Part shown: positions 13,294 through 23,314 of the stretch, piece by piece | Layout of the letters: every line of letters starts with the position of its first letter | Position numbering within the stretch: the first letter of the stretch is position 1 | Program-made: the position numbers and the translations under genes | Notes under the pieces: model-generated | Databases searched by the model: none | Told to the model about the DNA's origin: nothing | Seen by the model: the letters and a program-made list of their open reading frames with translations, nothing else | Source: Knoellia remsis | GTDB taxonomy: Bacteria; Actinomycetota; Actinomycetes; Actinomycetales; Dermatophilaceae | Direction: 5' to 3' | NCBI RefSeq assembly: GCF_003002895.1 | Contig: NZ_PVTI01000005.1 | Coordinates: 62,001 to 126,000, forward strand | DNA length: 64,000 bases

Positions 13294-15996
13294 GTGAGTC
13301 GCCTTCTCCTCCTCGACGGTCATTCGCTCGCCTACCGCGCGTTCTTCGCGCTGCCGGCGGAGAACTTCTCGACGAGCACCGGCCAGCACACCAACGGGGT
13401 CTACGGCTTCACCTCGATGCTCATCAACGTCCTGCGCGACGAGCAGCCGACGCACGTCGCCGTCGCGTTCGACGTGTCGCGCCAGACGTTCCGGTCCGAG
13501 GAGTACGCCGAGTACAAGGCGACCCGCTCCGCGACGCCGAGCGAGTTCCAGGGCCAGGTCGCGCTCGTGCGCGAGGTCCTCGACGCGCTGCGCATCAAGC
13601 ACGTCGAGGTCGACGGGTTCGAGGCCGACGACGTCATCGCCACCCTGACGACGATGGCCGAGGCGGAGGACATGGAGGTGCTCATCTGCACCGGCGACCG
13701 CGACGCCTTCCAGCTCGTCACCGACAAGGTCACCCTGCTCTACCCGGTGCGTGGCGTCTCCGAGGTGTGGCGGATGACGCCGCAGGCCGTCGAGGACAAG
13801 TACCTCGTGGCTCCCGAGCGCTACAGCGACCTCGCCGCCCTCGTCGGCGAGTCCAGTGACAACCTGCCCGGCGTGCCCGGCGTCGGGCCCAAGACGGCCG
13901 CGAAGTGGCTCGGGCAGTACGGCGACCTCGAGGGCGTCGTCGCCCACGCCGACGAGATCAAGGGCAAGGCCGGCGAGAACCTGCGCGAGCACCTCAGCGG
14001 CGTCCTGCGCAACCGCCGCCTCAACCAGCTCGTGCGCGACCTGTCCCTGCCAGTGACGATCGCCGACCTCGAGCGGTCCACGTGGGACCGCGAGGAGGTG
14101 CACAAGGTCTTCGACGGTCTCGAGTTCCGGGTGCTGCGCGACCGGCTCTTCGAGACCTTCGACGCTGCGCCGGACGAGGCCGAGGGCGGGTTCGACCTCG
14201 ACGCCTCCGTGCTGTCGTCGGCCGAGGTCGGGCCGTGGCTCGAGGAGCACACCGGCGGCCAGGACGCCGCGCCGACGGGCCTGCACGTCGTCGGCACCTG
14301 GGGACGCGGCACCGGCGACGTGAGCGCCGTTGCGCTCGCGACGGCCGGCGACGCGGCGGCATACGTCGACGTGACCGAGCTCGATGAGGCCGGCGAGAAG
14401 GCGCTCGCCGACTGGCTCGCCGACGAGAGCCGGCCCAAGGTCATGCACGACGCCAAGGGGCCGATGCACGCGCTCGCCGCGCGGGGTATGCCGGTGCGTG
14501 GCGTCACGATGGACACCGCGCTCGCCGCGTACCTCGTCAAGCCGGACCAGCGCAGCTTCGACCTCGCCGACCTCGTCGTGCGCCACCTCGGGCGCGAGCT
14601 CAAGGCCGAGGAGCAGCCCGGCGGGCAGGGGATGCTCGACCTCGTCACCGAGGACGAGGTGATCGGCCAGGACGCCATGGTGCGGGCGCGCGCCGTGCTC
14701 GACCTGTCCGGCCCGCTCGGGGAGCAGCTCGGGGCGACCGGCGGCACCGAGCTGCTGCGCGACCTCGAGCTGCCGCTCGTCGACATCCTCGCGACGATGG
14801 AGCGCACCGGCATCGGCGTCGACGAGGACGCGCTCAGCGCGCTCGAGGCCGACTTCGCCGCGAAGGTGCGCGAGGCCCAGCAGGACGCGTGGGACGCCAT
14901 CGGAGGTGAGGAGATCAACCTCGGCTCACCGAAGCAGCTCCAGGTCGTCCTCTTCGAGACGCTCGGGCTGCCGAAGACGCGGCGGACAAAGACGGGCTAC
15001 ACGACCGACGCCGACGCGCTCAACGACCTCTACGCCAAGACCGAGCACCCGTTCCTCGAGGCGCTGCTCCGGCACCGCGACGCAGCCCGGCTGCGGGTGA
15101 CGGTCGAGGGCCTGCAGAAGTCCGTCGCCGAGGACCAGCGCATCCACACGACCTACCTCCAGACCATCGCCGCGACCGGGCGGCTGTCGTCGACGGACCC
15201 GAACCTGCAGAACGTGCCGATCCGCACCGAGGAGGGACGGCGCATCCGTGAGGCGTTCGTCGTCGGGCGCGCGGGCGCGGGAGGTGACGGGACGGCATAC
15301 GAGTCGCTGATGAGCGCCGACTACAGCCAGATCGAGATGCGGATCATGGCGCACCTCTCCGGCGACGCGGGGCTCATCGAGGCGTTCCGGACGGGGGAGG
15401 ACCTGCACCGGTTCGTCGGTGCCCGCGTGTTCTCCGTGGCGCCGGAGGACGTGACGGCCGAGATGCGCAGCAAGGTCAAGGCGATGAGCTACGGCCTCGC
15501 GTACGGATTGTCGGCGTTCGGCTTGTCGAAGCAGCTGACGATCTCGACCGGCGAGGCGCAGGCGCTCATGGACGAGTACTTCAAGCGGTTCGGCGGGGTA
15601 CGGGACTACCTGCGCGAGGTCGTCGCGCAGGCGCGCGGGACGGGCTACACCGAGACGATGCTCGGCCGCCGCCGCTACCTGCCGGACCTCAACTCGAGCA
15701 ACCGGCAGCGACGTGACATGGCCGAGCGGATGGCGCTCAACGCGCCCATCCAGGGGTCGGCCGCCGACATCATCAAGCTCGCCATGCGCGGCGTCGACGG
15801 GGCGCTGCGGGACGCCGGTGCGAAGTCACACATGCTGCTCCAGGTCCACGACGAGCTCGTCCTCGAGATCGCGAAGGGTGAACGCGAGGACGTCGAGGCG
15901 CTCGTGCGGCGCGAGATGGGCGGCGCGATCGAGATGGACGTCCCGCTCGACGTGTCCGTCGGCGTCGGCCGCAGCTGGCACGAAGCCGCTCACTGA
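13294..15996 (+). CDS. polA: DNA polymerase I
   Basis: 900 aa. The N-terminal 5'-nuclease (1-~300) has LLLDGHSLAYRAFFAL and GFEADDVIATL. A degenerate 3'-5' exonuclease-like region (~320-500) lacks the acidic proofreading residues, as in other actinobacterial PolA. The polymerase has motif A SADYSQIEMR (~676), motif B KAMSYGLAYG and motif C QVHDELVLE (~850). It fills gaps after excision repair and removes Okazaki primers. The GTG at 13294 follows a damage-type promoter; an in-frame upstream ATG (13213) is ignored because it lies upstream of the -10 box. The 3' end overlaps the convergent flippase gene by 7 bp. Confidence 0.98.
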   Translation: MSRLLLLDGHSLAYRAFFALPAENFSTSTGQHTNGVYGFTSMLINVLRDEQPTHVAVAFDVSRQTFRSEEYAEYKATRSATPSEFQGQVALVREVLDALRIKHVEVDGFEADDVIATLTTMAEAEDMEVLICTGDRDAFQLVTDKVTLLYPVRGVSEVWRMTPQAVEDKYLVAPERYSDLAALVGESSDNLPGVPGVGPKTAAKWLGQYGDLEGVVAHADEIKGKAGENLREHLSGVLRNRRLNQLVRDLSLPVTIADLERSTWDREEVHKVFDGLEFRVLRDRLFETFDAAPDEAEGGFDLDASVLSSAEVGPWLEEHTGGQDAAPTGLHVVGTWGRGTGDVSAVALATAGDAAAYVDVTELDEAGEKALADWLADESRPKVMHDAKGPMHALAARGMPVRGVTMDTALAAYLVKPDQRSFDLADLVVRHLGRELKAEEQPGGQGMLDLVTEDEVIGQDAMVRARAVLDLSGPLGEQLGATGGTELLRDLELPLVDILATMERTGIGVDEDALSALEADFAAKVREAQQDAWDAIGGEEINLGSPKQLQVVLFETLGLPKTRRTKTGYTTDADALNDLYAKTEHPFLEALLRHRDAARLRVTVEGLQKSVAEDQRIHTTYLQTIAATGRLSSTDPNLQNVPIRTEEGRRIREAFVVGRAGAGGDGTAYESLMSADYSQIEMRIMAHLSGDAGLIEAFRTGEDLHRFVGARVFSVAPEDVTAEMRSKVKAMSYGLAYGLSAFGLSKQLTISTGEAQALMDEYFKRFGGVRDYLREVVAQARGTGYTETMLGRRRYLPDLNSSNRQRRDMAERMALNAPIQGSAADIIKLAMRGVDGALRDAGAKSHMLLQVHDELVLEIAKGEREDVEALVRREMGGAIEMDVPLDVSVGVGRSWHEAAH

Positions 15997-17228
15997 GACG
16001 CGGCCCGCGGAACCGCTGACGGGGCGGGCGTCGCAGGCGTCCCCACGCTCGTCAGCACCGCACCCGCGGCCGCGACCACGACAGCCGCGGCCACGAACGT
16101 CCACACGACCTCGTCCACGCTGCCGTGCCGCGTCGTGACGACGAGCAGCGTGGCCACGCCGACGGCGGCCCAGACGAGGTAACCGACGTGGTGCCGCCCG
16201 CGAGCGGCGCCCCAGTAGACGAGGACCTGGACCAGGGCCCACGCGCCACCGAGCGTCGTGAAGACCGGCACGAGAGAGGCGGCGTGTTCGTATGCCGTCC
16301 CGGCGGCGATGCGGATCAGGGGTGCCCGGAGCCACGTCGAGAGGGCGATGCCGACGGCGACGACGGCGCCCGTGCCGCCCAGGGCAAGCAGGAGCGGCCG
16401 GTGGCCTCTGGCTCGCGACATCCCCGGATAGAGGACGGTCGCGAGGAAGGCCGGGCCCCAGAAGGCGGCCTTGGTGAACAGGCTGAGGACGGCATACGTG
16501 CCCGAGTCGGTGGGGGAGAGGACGTGCCGGGCGACCAAGGTGTCGATCGTCGAGGCGACGAGGAGGGCGGACGTGCCCGCCATGCCCACGACGACCCTGC
16601 GCACCTGGTGCGGTCGGGCGTGACGGAGCGCTTCGGGCACGTCCGCGCGGACGAGCGCGAGGGCCGCCAGGGCCACGACCCAGGCACCCGCCGTGGTGAG
16701 GAGCATGACGCCGGTGACGCCCCACCCGGCCGCGGCGGCGAGGACACCTCCCGCCGTGCGGGCCAGGCTTCCCGCGACGTAGAGGACGGCCAGCGGGAGG
16801 AAGCGGTGAGCGCCCTGGAGGACCCCCTGCACGGCGAACGTGACGCAGGTGGGCAGGGTCGTGGCCGCCACGAGGAGCGCGGGAAGGATGCCGCCGAGGT
16901 GGAGGACGCCCGCGACGACGGGGCTGAGGACCGCCATGAGCAGTGCAACGCCGGCGCCGACGATCGCGCCCGTGCGCAGCGAGCTCGGGCCGGAGTCGGG
17001 GCGGCCGGTGGCCACACGCCATGCGGCGACGAGCTGGACCGACAGGGCGGCCACCCCGAGGATGACCACGAGACCGAGGAGCGAGGCGACCGCGCCGAGG
17101 TCGTCCGGGGCGAGCTCACGGTTGAGGACGAGGAAGAGGACGTAGCCGAGGACGTTCGCAACCATGCTTCCGGCGGCGACGGCTCCCGCCCCGATGGCGG
17201 TGCGCCGTCGGGTCCGTGATCCGGTCAT
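15990..17228 (-). CDS. Polysaccharide flippase-like membrane protein (Wzx/MATE-type)
   Basis: 412 aa with about 12 hydrophobic helices and an Arg-rich N-terminus. The first helix GAVAAGSMVANVLGYVLFLVL followed by NRELAPDDLGAVASLLGL is the pattern of Wzx/O-antigen exporters of the MOP superfamily, which flip lipid-linked sugars across the membrane. It lies 7 nt after the glycosyltransferase on the same strand, so they form an operon. Two conserved arginines in the middle (VLYPGMSRARG) fit the family. The specific glycan is unknown. Confidence 0.78.
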   Translation of the reverse strand: MTGSRTRRRTAIGAGAVAAGSMVANVLGYVLFLVLNRELAPDDLGAVASLLGLVVILGVAALSVQLVAAWRVATGRPDSGPSSLRTGAIVGAGVALLMAVLSPVVAGVLHLGGILPALLVAATTLPTCVTFAVQGVLQGAHRFLPLAVLYVAGSLARTAGGVLAAAAGWGVTGVMLLTTAGAWVVALAALALVRADVPEALRHARPHQVRRVVVGMAGTSALLVASTIDTLVARHVLSPTDSGTYAVLSLFTKAAFWGPAFLATVLYPGMSRARGHRPLLLALGGTGAVVAVGIALSTWLRAPLIRIAAGTAYEHAASLVPVFTTLGGAWALVQVLVYWGAARGRHHVGYLVWAAVGVATLLVVTTRHGSVDEVVWTFVAAAVVVAAAGAVLTSVGTPATPAPSAVPRAASQ

Positions 17229-17235
17229 CGCGCGC

Positions 17236-18378
17236 TCATGGCGCGGTCGTCATGCGCGCGTCGTCGGACGAGCTCAGGTGCTGCAGCAGGTCCTCCCACG
17301 AGTCGGTGGCGGCCGGCCAGGTGTAGGCCGCGGCATGCGCGGTGGCGGCCCGGGCCATCGTGGAGCGCAGCGGCTCGTCCACCAGGAGCCGGCGCACGGC
17401 CCGCGTCATCTCGTCGAGGTCCCTGACGAGAAGCCCGGTGCGCCCGTCGACGATGCTGTCGGACAACCCGCCCGCGTGGGAGTAGGCGACGGTCGGGACC
17501 CCGTGGCTGGCTGCCTCGACGACGCACAGGCCCCAGCCCTCCTTCACGCTCGGCGCGAGACCGACCCACGAGCGGGCGAGCTCGACGTGCTTCGTGTCCT
17601 CGTCGACGAACCCGAGGAGGTGGACGGCGTCGCTCACACCCGACCGCTCGGCGTGCTCGGCGATGCGGTCGTGCCACCACCCGTGCCCGACAACACGCAG
17701 GGAGAGGTGCGGGAAGTCCGGGCGAAGCCGGGCGAGGACGTCGATGGCGTGCTCGACCCGCTTGTGCGGGACGAGTCTCCCCAGCACGACGAGCGTGGGG
17801 TCGGGGGCCCGCTCGACGCCGAGCGCGCGTGGCACGTCGGTGCCGTTGTGGACGACGGTGACGTCGTCGGCGTCGACACCGAGCTCGGCCAGCTCACGCC
17901 GCGTCTCGTCCGAGACGGCGACGTACGGCCGGCCGCGGTAGAAGCGCGGACTGATCTGCGACTCGACGAACCAGCCGATGCGGCTGACGAGCGGCCCGAA
18001 GACGATGGGCCACTGCTCGCGGTGGACGTGGTGGCACAGCAGGACCACGGGGCTGCGTGTGGCCAGGGTCGAGAAGAACGGGACGCCGTTCTGCACGTCG
18101 ACGACGGCGTCGTAGGAACCGTGCTTGCGCTCGTCGCGTCGCAGCGCGGCGAGGTTGCGCGGGTACACGCCGAAGCGGCCGCCCTGACGGCGGTAGGTGA
18201 CGCCCCGGCGTACCTCGTGCGGGTTCGCACCCGGATGGGCCGCGCAGTAGATCGTGACCTCGTGCCCGCGCCCGGTGAGCAGCTCACCGATCGTCTCGAT
18301 GTAGTGCTCGGCGCCACCGCCTTCGGGATGGGTCGAGTCCCGCCAGGAGAGGAAGGCAATACGCAATGACGACCTCAC
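17236..18378 (-). CDS. Glycosyltransferase family 4
   Basis: About 380 aa, GT-B fold. The N-terminal IAFLSWRDSTHPEGGGAEHY has the glycine loop that binds the acceptor. The C-terminal half has LGRLVPHKRVEHAIDVL and the E-x7-E motif PSVKEGWGLCVVEAASHG that binds the nucleotide sugar. The start is a GTG at 18378 or a TTG at 18366; more upstream codons run into a TAGTGT box (18414-18419, minus strand). Probable role: adding a sugar to a lipid-linked intermediate later moved by the adjacent flippase. Donor and acceptor unknown. Confidence 0.88.
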   Translation of the reverse strand: MRSSLRIAFLSWRDSTHPEGGGAEHYIETIGELLTGRGHEVTIYCAAHPGANPHEVRRGVTYRRQGGRFGVYPRNLAALRRDERKHGSYDAVVDVQNGVPFFSTLATRSPVVLLCHHVHREQWPIVFGPLVSRIGWFVESQISPRFYRGRPYVAVSDETRRELAELGVDADDVTVVHNGTDVPRALGVERAPDPTLVVLGRLVPHKRVEHAIDVLARLRPDFPHLSLRVVGHGWWHDRIAEHAERSGVSDAVHLLGFVDEDTKHVELARSWVGLAPSVKEGWGLCVVEAASHGVPTVAYSHAGGLSDSIVDGRTGLLVRDLDEMTRAVRRLLVDEPLRSTMARAATAHAAAYTWPAATDSWEDLLQHLSSSDDARMTTAP

Positions 18379-18440
18379 GCGGCGGATCAGGATCAGGGGG
18401 TGGTTGGCTTGGGACACTACCCCACAAATAAGGTGCCCTC

Positions 18441-19205
18441 GTGAGGATCCCGACGACGCTGCCGCCGACGGCGCCTCGTGGGTCTTTGCGCAGGTCGGTC
18501 GGCCTGTTCCGCGCCTTCCGTGTCGAGCAGACCGATCCCGACCGCTTCTACGGGCTTCTCGCGGCGGACTCCGTCGAGGAGGCGCGCCGATGGGTCGACC
18601 TGAGCGGCGCGAGCGTCCTCGACATCGGTGGCGGGCCGGGGTACTTCGCCGACGCGTTCACGGCGGCGGGTGCGCGGTATGCCGGCCTCGAGCCCGACGC
18701 GGGCGAGCTCACCGCGCGGGGCAGCGTCGGTGCGAACGTCGTGCGCGGCTCAGGCCTTCGGTTGCCGGTCGCGGACGCGTCGGTCGACGTCGCGTACTCG
18801 AGCAACGTGCTCGAGCACGTGCCGGACCCGGAGCTCATGGCCGACGAGATGCTGCGGGTGACCCGGTCCGGCGGCGTGGTGGTCCTGTCGTGGACTCCGT
18901 GGCTCTCACCGTGGGGCGGTCACGAGACGGCGCCGTGGCATTACCTCGGTGGTCGCCGGGCCGCGGACCGGTATGCCGGTCGCCACGGTCGTCGTCCCAA
19001 GAACGACTACGGAGTGAACCTGTTCGCCTGCTCGGTGTCCCGCATGATGCGTTGGCTGCGCCTGCGCGAGCGGGAGGGTGCCGTGGAGGTCGTCGAGGTC
19101 CTTCCCCGCTACCACCCCTCGTGGGCGAGGTGGGTCGTGCACGTCCCGGGCCTGCGCGAGGTCGCCTCGTGGAACGCCGTGATCGTGGTGCGCAAGTGCG
19201 GGTGA
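18441..19205 (+). CDS. SAM-dependent methyltransferase (class I)
   Basis: 254 aa. SAM-binding motif I is VLDIGGGPGYFADAF, motif II region LRLPVADASVDVAYSSNVLEHVPDPELM, followed by LRVTRSGGVVVLSWTPWLSPWGGHE, typical of Methyltransf_11 enzymes. The GTG start has AAGG about 7 nt upstream. It is divergent from the GT4 gene, and its stop overlaps the aftD GTG, so it is coupled to arabinosyl/glycan synthesis. It may methylate a sugar of the surface glycan; substrate not shown. Confidence 0.85.
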   Translation: MRIPTTLPPTAPRGSLRRSVGLFRAFRVEQTDPDRFYGLLAADSVEEARRWVDLSGASVLDIGGGPGYFADAFTAAGARYAGLEPDAGELTARGSVGANVVRGSGLRLPVADASVDVAYSSNVLEHVPDPELMADEMLRVTRSGGVVVLSWTPWLSPWGGHETAPWHYLGGRRAADRYAGRHGRRPKNDYGVNLFACSVSRMMRWLRLREREGAVEVVEVLPRYHPSWARWVVHVPGLREVASWNAVIVVRKCG

Positions 19206-22200
19206 CGGACGAGTCCGCGCGCGAGGAACGGTGGGTGTGGCGGGCGCGTCTCGCCGCGGTGTGCCTGCTCCTGACCGGCCTCGCCTTCCGGCAGCAACCG
19301 GGGCAGGTGGTCGCGGACACCAAGCTCGACCTCACGGTGTCGCCCTGGTCCTTCCTCGCGGACTCACTGCACCTGTGGGACCCGCAGAGCGCCTTCGGTC
19401 AGCTGCAGAACCAGGCCTACGGCTACCTGTGGCCGATGGGGCCGTTCCATGGCGTCCTGCTGTCGGCCGGGCTCCCGGCGTGGGTGGTCCAGCGGCTGTG
19501 GTGGTCGCTGCTGCTCTGCGTCGCGTTCGTCGGGTTCTGGAAGCTCGCGCAGGGTATGCGGATCGGTGGGCCCTGGTCCCGGCTCGCGGCCGCACTGCTG
19601 TACGCGCTGTGCCCACGGATCGCGAGCGAGCTGACGATCACGTCGGTCGAGGTCTGGCCCATGGCGCTCGCGCCGTGGGTGCTGTGGCCGCTCGTCGACC
19701 GGCGAGAGCGCTCGTGGCTCTGGCGGATCGGACTGTCCGCGGCGGCTGTGGCGATGTGTGGCGGCGTGAATGCCGTGGCCACCGGAGCGGTGCTCGTCCT
19801 GCCGACGCTGTGGTTCCTGACCCGCCGGTGGTCCTGGCGGACCCTCGGTGCGTTCGCCACGTGGCTGGCGGCCTCGGCGGTCGCGATCGCATGGTGGCTC
19901 GGTCCGCTCGTCCTGCTCGGTCGGTACAGCCCCCCCTTCGTCGACTGGATCGAGAGCGCCGGGGTCACGTCCTCGACGGCCAGTCCGTTCGAGGCGCTGC
20001 GGGGGACCAGTGCGTGGCTCGGGTTCCTGGCCACGCCGCTGGGACCGGAGTGGCCCGGTGGCTGGGCCTACGTCACTCTTCCCGTCCTCATCGTCGTCAC
20101 CTCTCTGGTGGCGTCGACGGGTCTTGTCGGCGTAGGCATCCTGCGCACGGGAGAGAGTGCCTTCCTTGCTCTGGCGGTGATCGTGGGCCTTGGCCTCATG
20201 ACGCTGGCCTGGACGGGACCGTTCGCCTCTGTGCTCGCCGACGGGGTCGCCGACGCGCTGGACGGTCCGTTGGCAGCGCTGCGGAACGCGCACAAGTTCG
20301 ACGTTGTCCTGCGTATCCCGCTGCTGCTCGGCGTGGCGGTGGTGCTGACTCGCCTCGAGTCCCGGAGCCGGGCCCATCACGGTCTCCGGTCCCTCAGTCG
20401 GCTCGTGGTCGTCGCAGTCGTCGTGTCGGCAACGGCGCCAAGCATCGCGGCTGGACTGGCGCGAGACCAGGCGTACTCTGCGATCCCGGAGTACTGGCGC
20501 CAAACAGCGACGTGGCTCGATCGACAGCCGGGCACGGGCAACGTGTTGGTTCTGCCGTCCAGCTCCTTCGCTGACTTCGCCTGGGGATCGACGAAAGACG
20601 ACCCGCTCCAGGCGCTGATGAAGCGACCGCTCGTCCTGCGGGACGCAGTCCCCCTCGGCTCCGCCGGTGCCACGCGCTTCCTCGACAGTCTGAACGAGTC
20701 CATTGGTTCCGGCCGGGCGACCCCTGGGCTCAGTACGACGCTGGCCATGGCCGGAATCGGGTTCGTTGTCGTGCGCAACGATCTGCGGCCGCAAGCGCAG
20801 GGTGATCCCGCGCAGGCCGTCCACGCTGCGCTCTGGGCTTCAGGTTTGAGCGTGGAGACCAGCTTCGGTCCCCTCATGGCCGACCCCCTGGAGAACGCTG
20901 ACACCACGGTGGGGTACCGGACCCAGCTCCGGCGCCAGCTGGTCGACGTGTATCGCGTTCCCGGGGCGGTGTCGGCGAGCTTGACGCCGTGGTCCGAGGT
21001 CGGCCGGGCCTTCGGCGGGCCTGAGGACATCCCACGAATCCAGCGCGAGGTCGGGGCGTCGACGTTCGTTCTCGGGTCGGATGCGAGTGCGGCAGGCGTC
21101 GAAACCCCCGGTCGCTATGTCCTCACGGACGGACTTCGCCGTCGTGAGGTGAACTTCGGTGAGGTCACGGACAACACTTCACCAGTTCTCGGGGCCGATG
21201 AGTCGCCGCGACAGGACCGTCGCGTCACCGACTACGTCGCGGACCCTTTGGCCGCGCAGACGACGACCGCGTGGGACGGCATCCGCAGCGTGACGGCTTC
21301 AACCTCGGCATCGGACGTCGATGCGACCTTGCGAGCAGGTCCCTCGACACGACCAGCGGCGGCCTTGGACGGAGACTTCACCACTCGCTGGATCTCAGGG
21401 AACGCCGACGGAGGCGTGGGCGAGTGGCTGCGGGTCGAACTTGAGAAACCCGCTGTCGTGGCGCAGGCCGTGATCACCTTCTCGGACGACCCTCCGGTGT
21501 TCGGGGTGCCGAAAACGGTTCGCGTGACCAGCGAATCAGGGGAGAGGATTGTGCCGACCGGCGGCGCTCTCGGACCCATCACGGTGACCTTGCCTCCCGG
21601 CGAGACACGTTTCGTGCAGATCGAGCTCCTGTCCGTCGAGGGAGAGGCCAACAACGCCTTTTCCATTGCCGAGCTGGACTTGACCGGTGTGGACGCGCAG
21701 GAACTGTTGCAGCTGCCGGTCCCCACGCAGCAGCCAGACGACATCCTGCTCGCTGCAGGGCTGCCGGGGAGGGAGGGCTGTCTCGTTCTCGAGGGTCGGA
21801 CGTTGTGCTCGCCGTCGTGGGAGCAGGCGCCCGAAGGCCCTTCGGCGCTGGTGCGCCGCCTGACTCTCCCGGAGTCCGGCCGCTACCGCATGTCGGGCAC
21901 AGTCCGCGTTCGCCCCGGAAGCGCGGTGGAGGCCCTGTTGGCCCGCCCGGGTGCGAGTGCGACCGCCAGCTCGCGCCTCGTCTCGGGCGTTCTGGCCCGA
22001 CCGGATGCTGTCTTCGACGGTGACGAGACGACGGCATGGGTAGCGTCCCGCTCGGACTTCTCTCCTTCGATGACGGTCACGCTGGCACAGTCCAGTGACA
22101 TCGCGGGCTTGCAGTTCATCCGATCGTCCTCGGTGGCGGCGTCCGCGCCCAAGGTGGTCACACTCACCTTCGACGACGGCTCCAGAGTCCGTGGTGAGGT

Positions 22201-23314
22201 GGGTGAGGACGGCGTCCTGGAGTTCGAGGCACGAGAGTCCGCGACCGTGCGCATCGACTTCGGAGCGACCTATGCGCTCACGAACCTCGAACCCGGCAGC
22301 GGAGTCTCGACGTACGTCCCCGTGGGTTTCTCCGAACTCCGGGTCCTGGGCGCCAATGGACCAATCGGTCCGCTGAACGGCGGGTTGGCCACTGGCGCTC
22401 CCTGTGGCTACGGGCCGTCCCTGACCGTGGCCGGTAGAACGCATCCCACCGAGGTCCGTGGGACCTTGAGCGACCTCCTCGAGGACCGGCCGTTGACCTG
22501 GCGGACGTGTGACACGGGCGAGGTGGCACTGCCCGGTGGAGTGAGCGACGTGTCTGCCAAGGCGAGTGCGGAGTTCGTCCCGGACACTCTCAGCTTGACG
22601 GCAGCCGCGGCGCCGCAGTCGCCGTCGGTGCCCACCAAGCTCGAGGCGCAGCGTCCCTCAGCGGCACGACTGACGCTCGCTCTGCCTCACCGGACGGAGG
22701 CTTCGGTCGTCAGTGTCCCGCAGAACTACAACACCGGCTGGCGGGCCACACTGGATGGGGTGCAGCTCCAGCCCGTTCGCATCAACGGTTGGATGCAGGG
22801 ATGGGTCGTGCCAGGGGGCGCTCCAGCCCAGGTTCGTGCCGAGTTCAGCCCCGACCGGACGTACCGATGGCTGCTGATACTGGGGGCCACTCTGACCTTG
22901 GGGCTACTGCTCTCGACCGCGGTCCTTCTCCGGACGAGGCGACGCGTGGCGCGATGGGCTGGTCCTCCCCCCGCGGTGGCCCCGCGCCACGCCGCAGTTC
23001 TCGGGATCGTCGCCTCGGGACTGGCGTGGTTCCCCATCGTGTCCGCCGTGTCGATCGGCCTGTGGATGGTGATTTCTGCTGGCCCTGGGTCCGCGCGGCG
23101 CGCGACCGCGATCGGCCTTGGTGCGCTCCCAGTGGTGGCTGCCTCCATCGTGGCCGTCGAGCCGTGGCCCGGGGGCCGCGCCAACCTGGACTCCTGGATC
23201 GTCCAGGCTGCTGTTCTGGTGGGGGTGGGCGCCACGAGTGCTCTCGCGTGGGGAGTCAGGAGGCAGAGACGACCTTCGACCCACGCGAGACACGCCGACG
23301 ACCCCAACGCATGA
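19202..23314 (+). CDS. aftD: AftD-like alpha-(1->3)-arabinofuranosyltransferase (DUF3367)
   Basis: 1370 aa, close to the ~1400 aa of mycobacterial AftD. The N-terminal third is a polytopic GT-C membrane domain (VVADTKLDLTVSPWSFLADSLHLWDP, LRNAHKFDVVLRIP). A long extracytoplasmic part carries two F5/8-type carbohydrate-binding-like modules (ALDGDFTTRWISGNADGG ~710-790; AVFDGDETTAWVASRSDF ~930-1010). C-terminal helices follow. AftD transfers arabinofuranose from decaprenyl-phospho-arabinose to cell-wall glycans. Start: GTG 19202, coupled to the methyltransferase stop (19196 is the alternative). Base composition is less GC-rich than in flanking genes. The 3' end overlaps the convergent acyltransferase by 59 bp. 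Confidence 0.85.
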   Translation: MTDESAREERWVWRARLAAVCLLLTGLAFRQQPGQVVADTKLDLTVSPWSFLADSLHLWDPQSAFGQLQNQAYGYLWPMGPFHGVLLSAGLPAWVVQRLWWSLLLCVAFVGFWKLAQGMRIGGPWSRLAAALLYALCPRIASELTITSVEVWPMALAPWVLWPLVDRRERSWLWRIGLSAAAVAMCGGVNAVATGAVLVLPTLWFLTRRWSWRTLGAFATWLAASAVAIAWWLGPLVLLGRYSPPFVDWIESAGVTSSTASPFEALRGTSAWLGFLATPLGPEWPGGWAYVTLPVLIVVTSLVASTGLVGVGILRTGESAFLALAVIVGLGLMTLAWTGPFASVLADGVADALDGPLAALRNAHKFDVVLRIPLLLGVAVVLTRLESRSRAHHGLRSLSRLVVVAVVVSATAPSIAAGLARDQAYSAIPEYWRQTATWLDRQPGTGNVLVLPSSSFADFAWGSTKDDPLQALMKRPLVLRDAVPLGSAGATRFLDSLNESIGSGRATPGLSTTLAMAGIGFVVVRNDLRPQAQGDPAQAVHAALWASGLSVETSFGPLMADPLENADTTVGYRTQLRRQLVDVYRVPGAVSASLTPWSEVGRAFGGPEDIPRIQREVGASTFVLGSDASAAGVETPGRYVLTDGLRRREVNFGEVTDNTSPVLGADESPRQDRRVTDYVADPLAAQTTTAWDGIRSVTASTSASDVDATLRAGPSTRPAAALDGDFTTRWISGNADGGVGEWLRVELEKPAVVAQAVITFSDDPPVFGVPKTVRVTSESGERIVPTGGALGPITVTLPPGETRFVQIELLSVEGEANNAFSIAELDLTGVDAQELLQLPVPTQQPDDILLAAGLPGREGCLVLEGRTLCSPSWEQAPEGPSALVRRLTLPESGRYRMSGTVRVRPGSAVEALLARPGASATASSRLVSGVLARPDAVFDGDETTAWVASRSDFSPSMTVTLAQSSDIAGLQFIRSSSVAASAPKVVTLTFDDGSRVRGEVGEDGVLEFEARESATVRIDFGATYALTNLEPGSGVSTYVPVGFSELRVLGANGPIGPLNGGLATGAPCGYGPSLTVAGRTHPTEVRGTLSDLLEDRPLTWRTCDTGEVALPGGVSDVSAKASAEFVPDTLSLTAAAAPQSPSVPTKLEAQRPSAARLTLALPHRTEASVVSVPQNYNTGWRATLDGVQLQPVRINGWMQGWVVPGGAPAQVRAEFSPDRTYRWLLILGATLTLGLLLSTAVLLRTRRRVARWAGPPPAVAPRHAAVLGIVASGLAWFPIVSAVSIGLWMVISAGPGSARRATAIGLGALPVVAASIVAVEPWPGGRANLDSWIVQAAVLVGVGATSALAWGVRRQRRPSTHARHADDPNA

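Noticed and set aside
16125-18369. Long plus-strand frames opposite the flippase and GT4 genes
   Set aside because: Their products have no recognisable fold and carry Arg/Asp/Gly-rich mirror composition.
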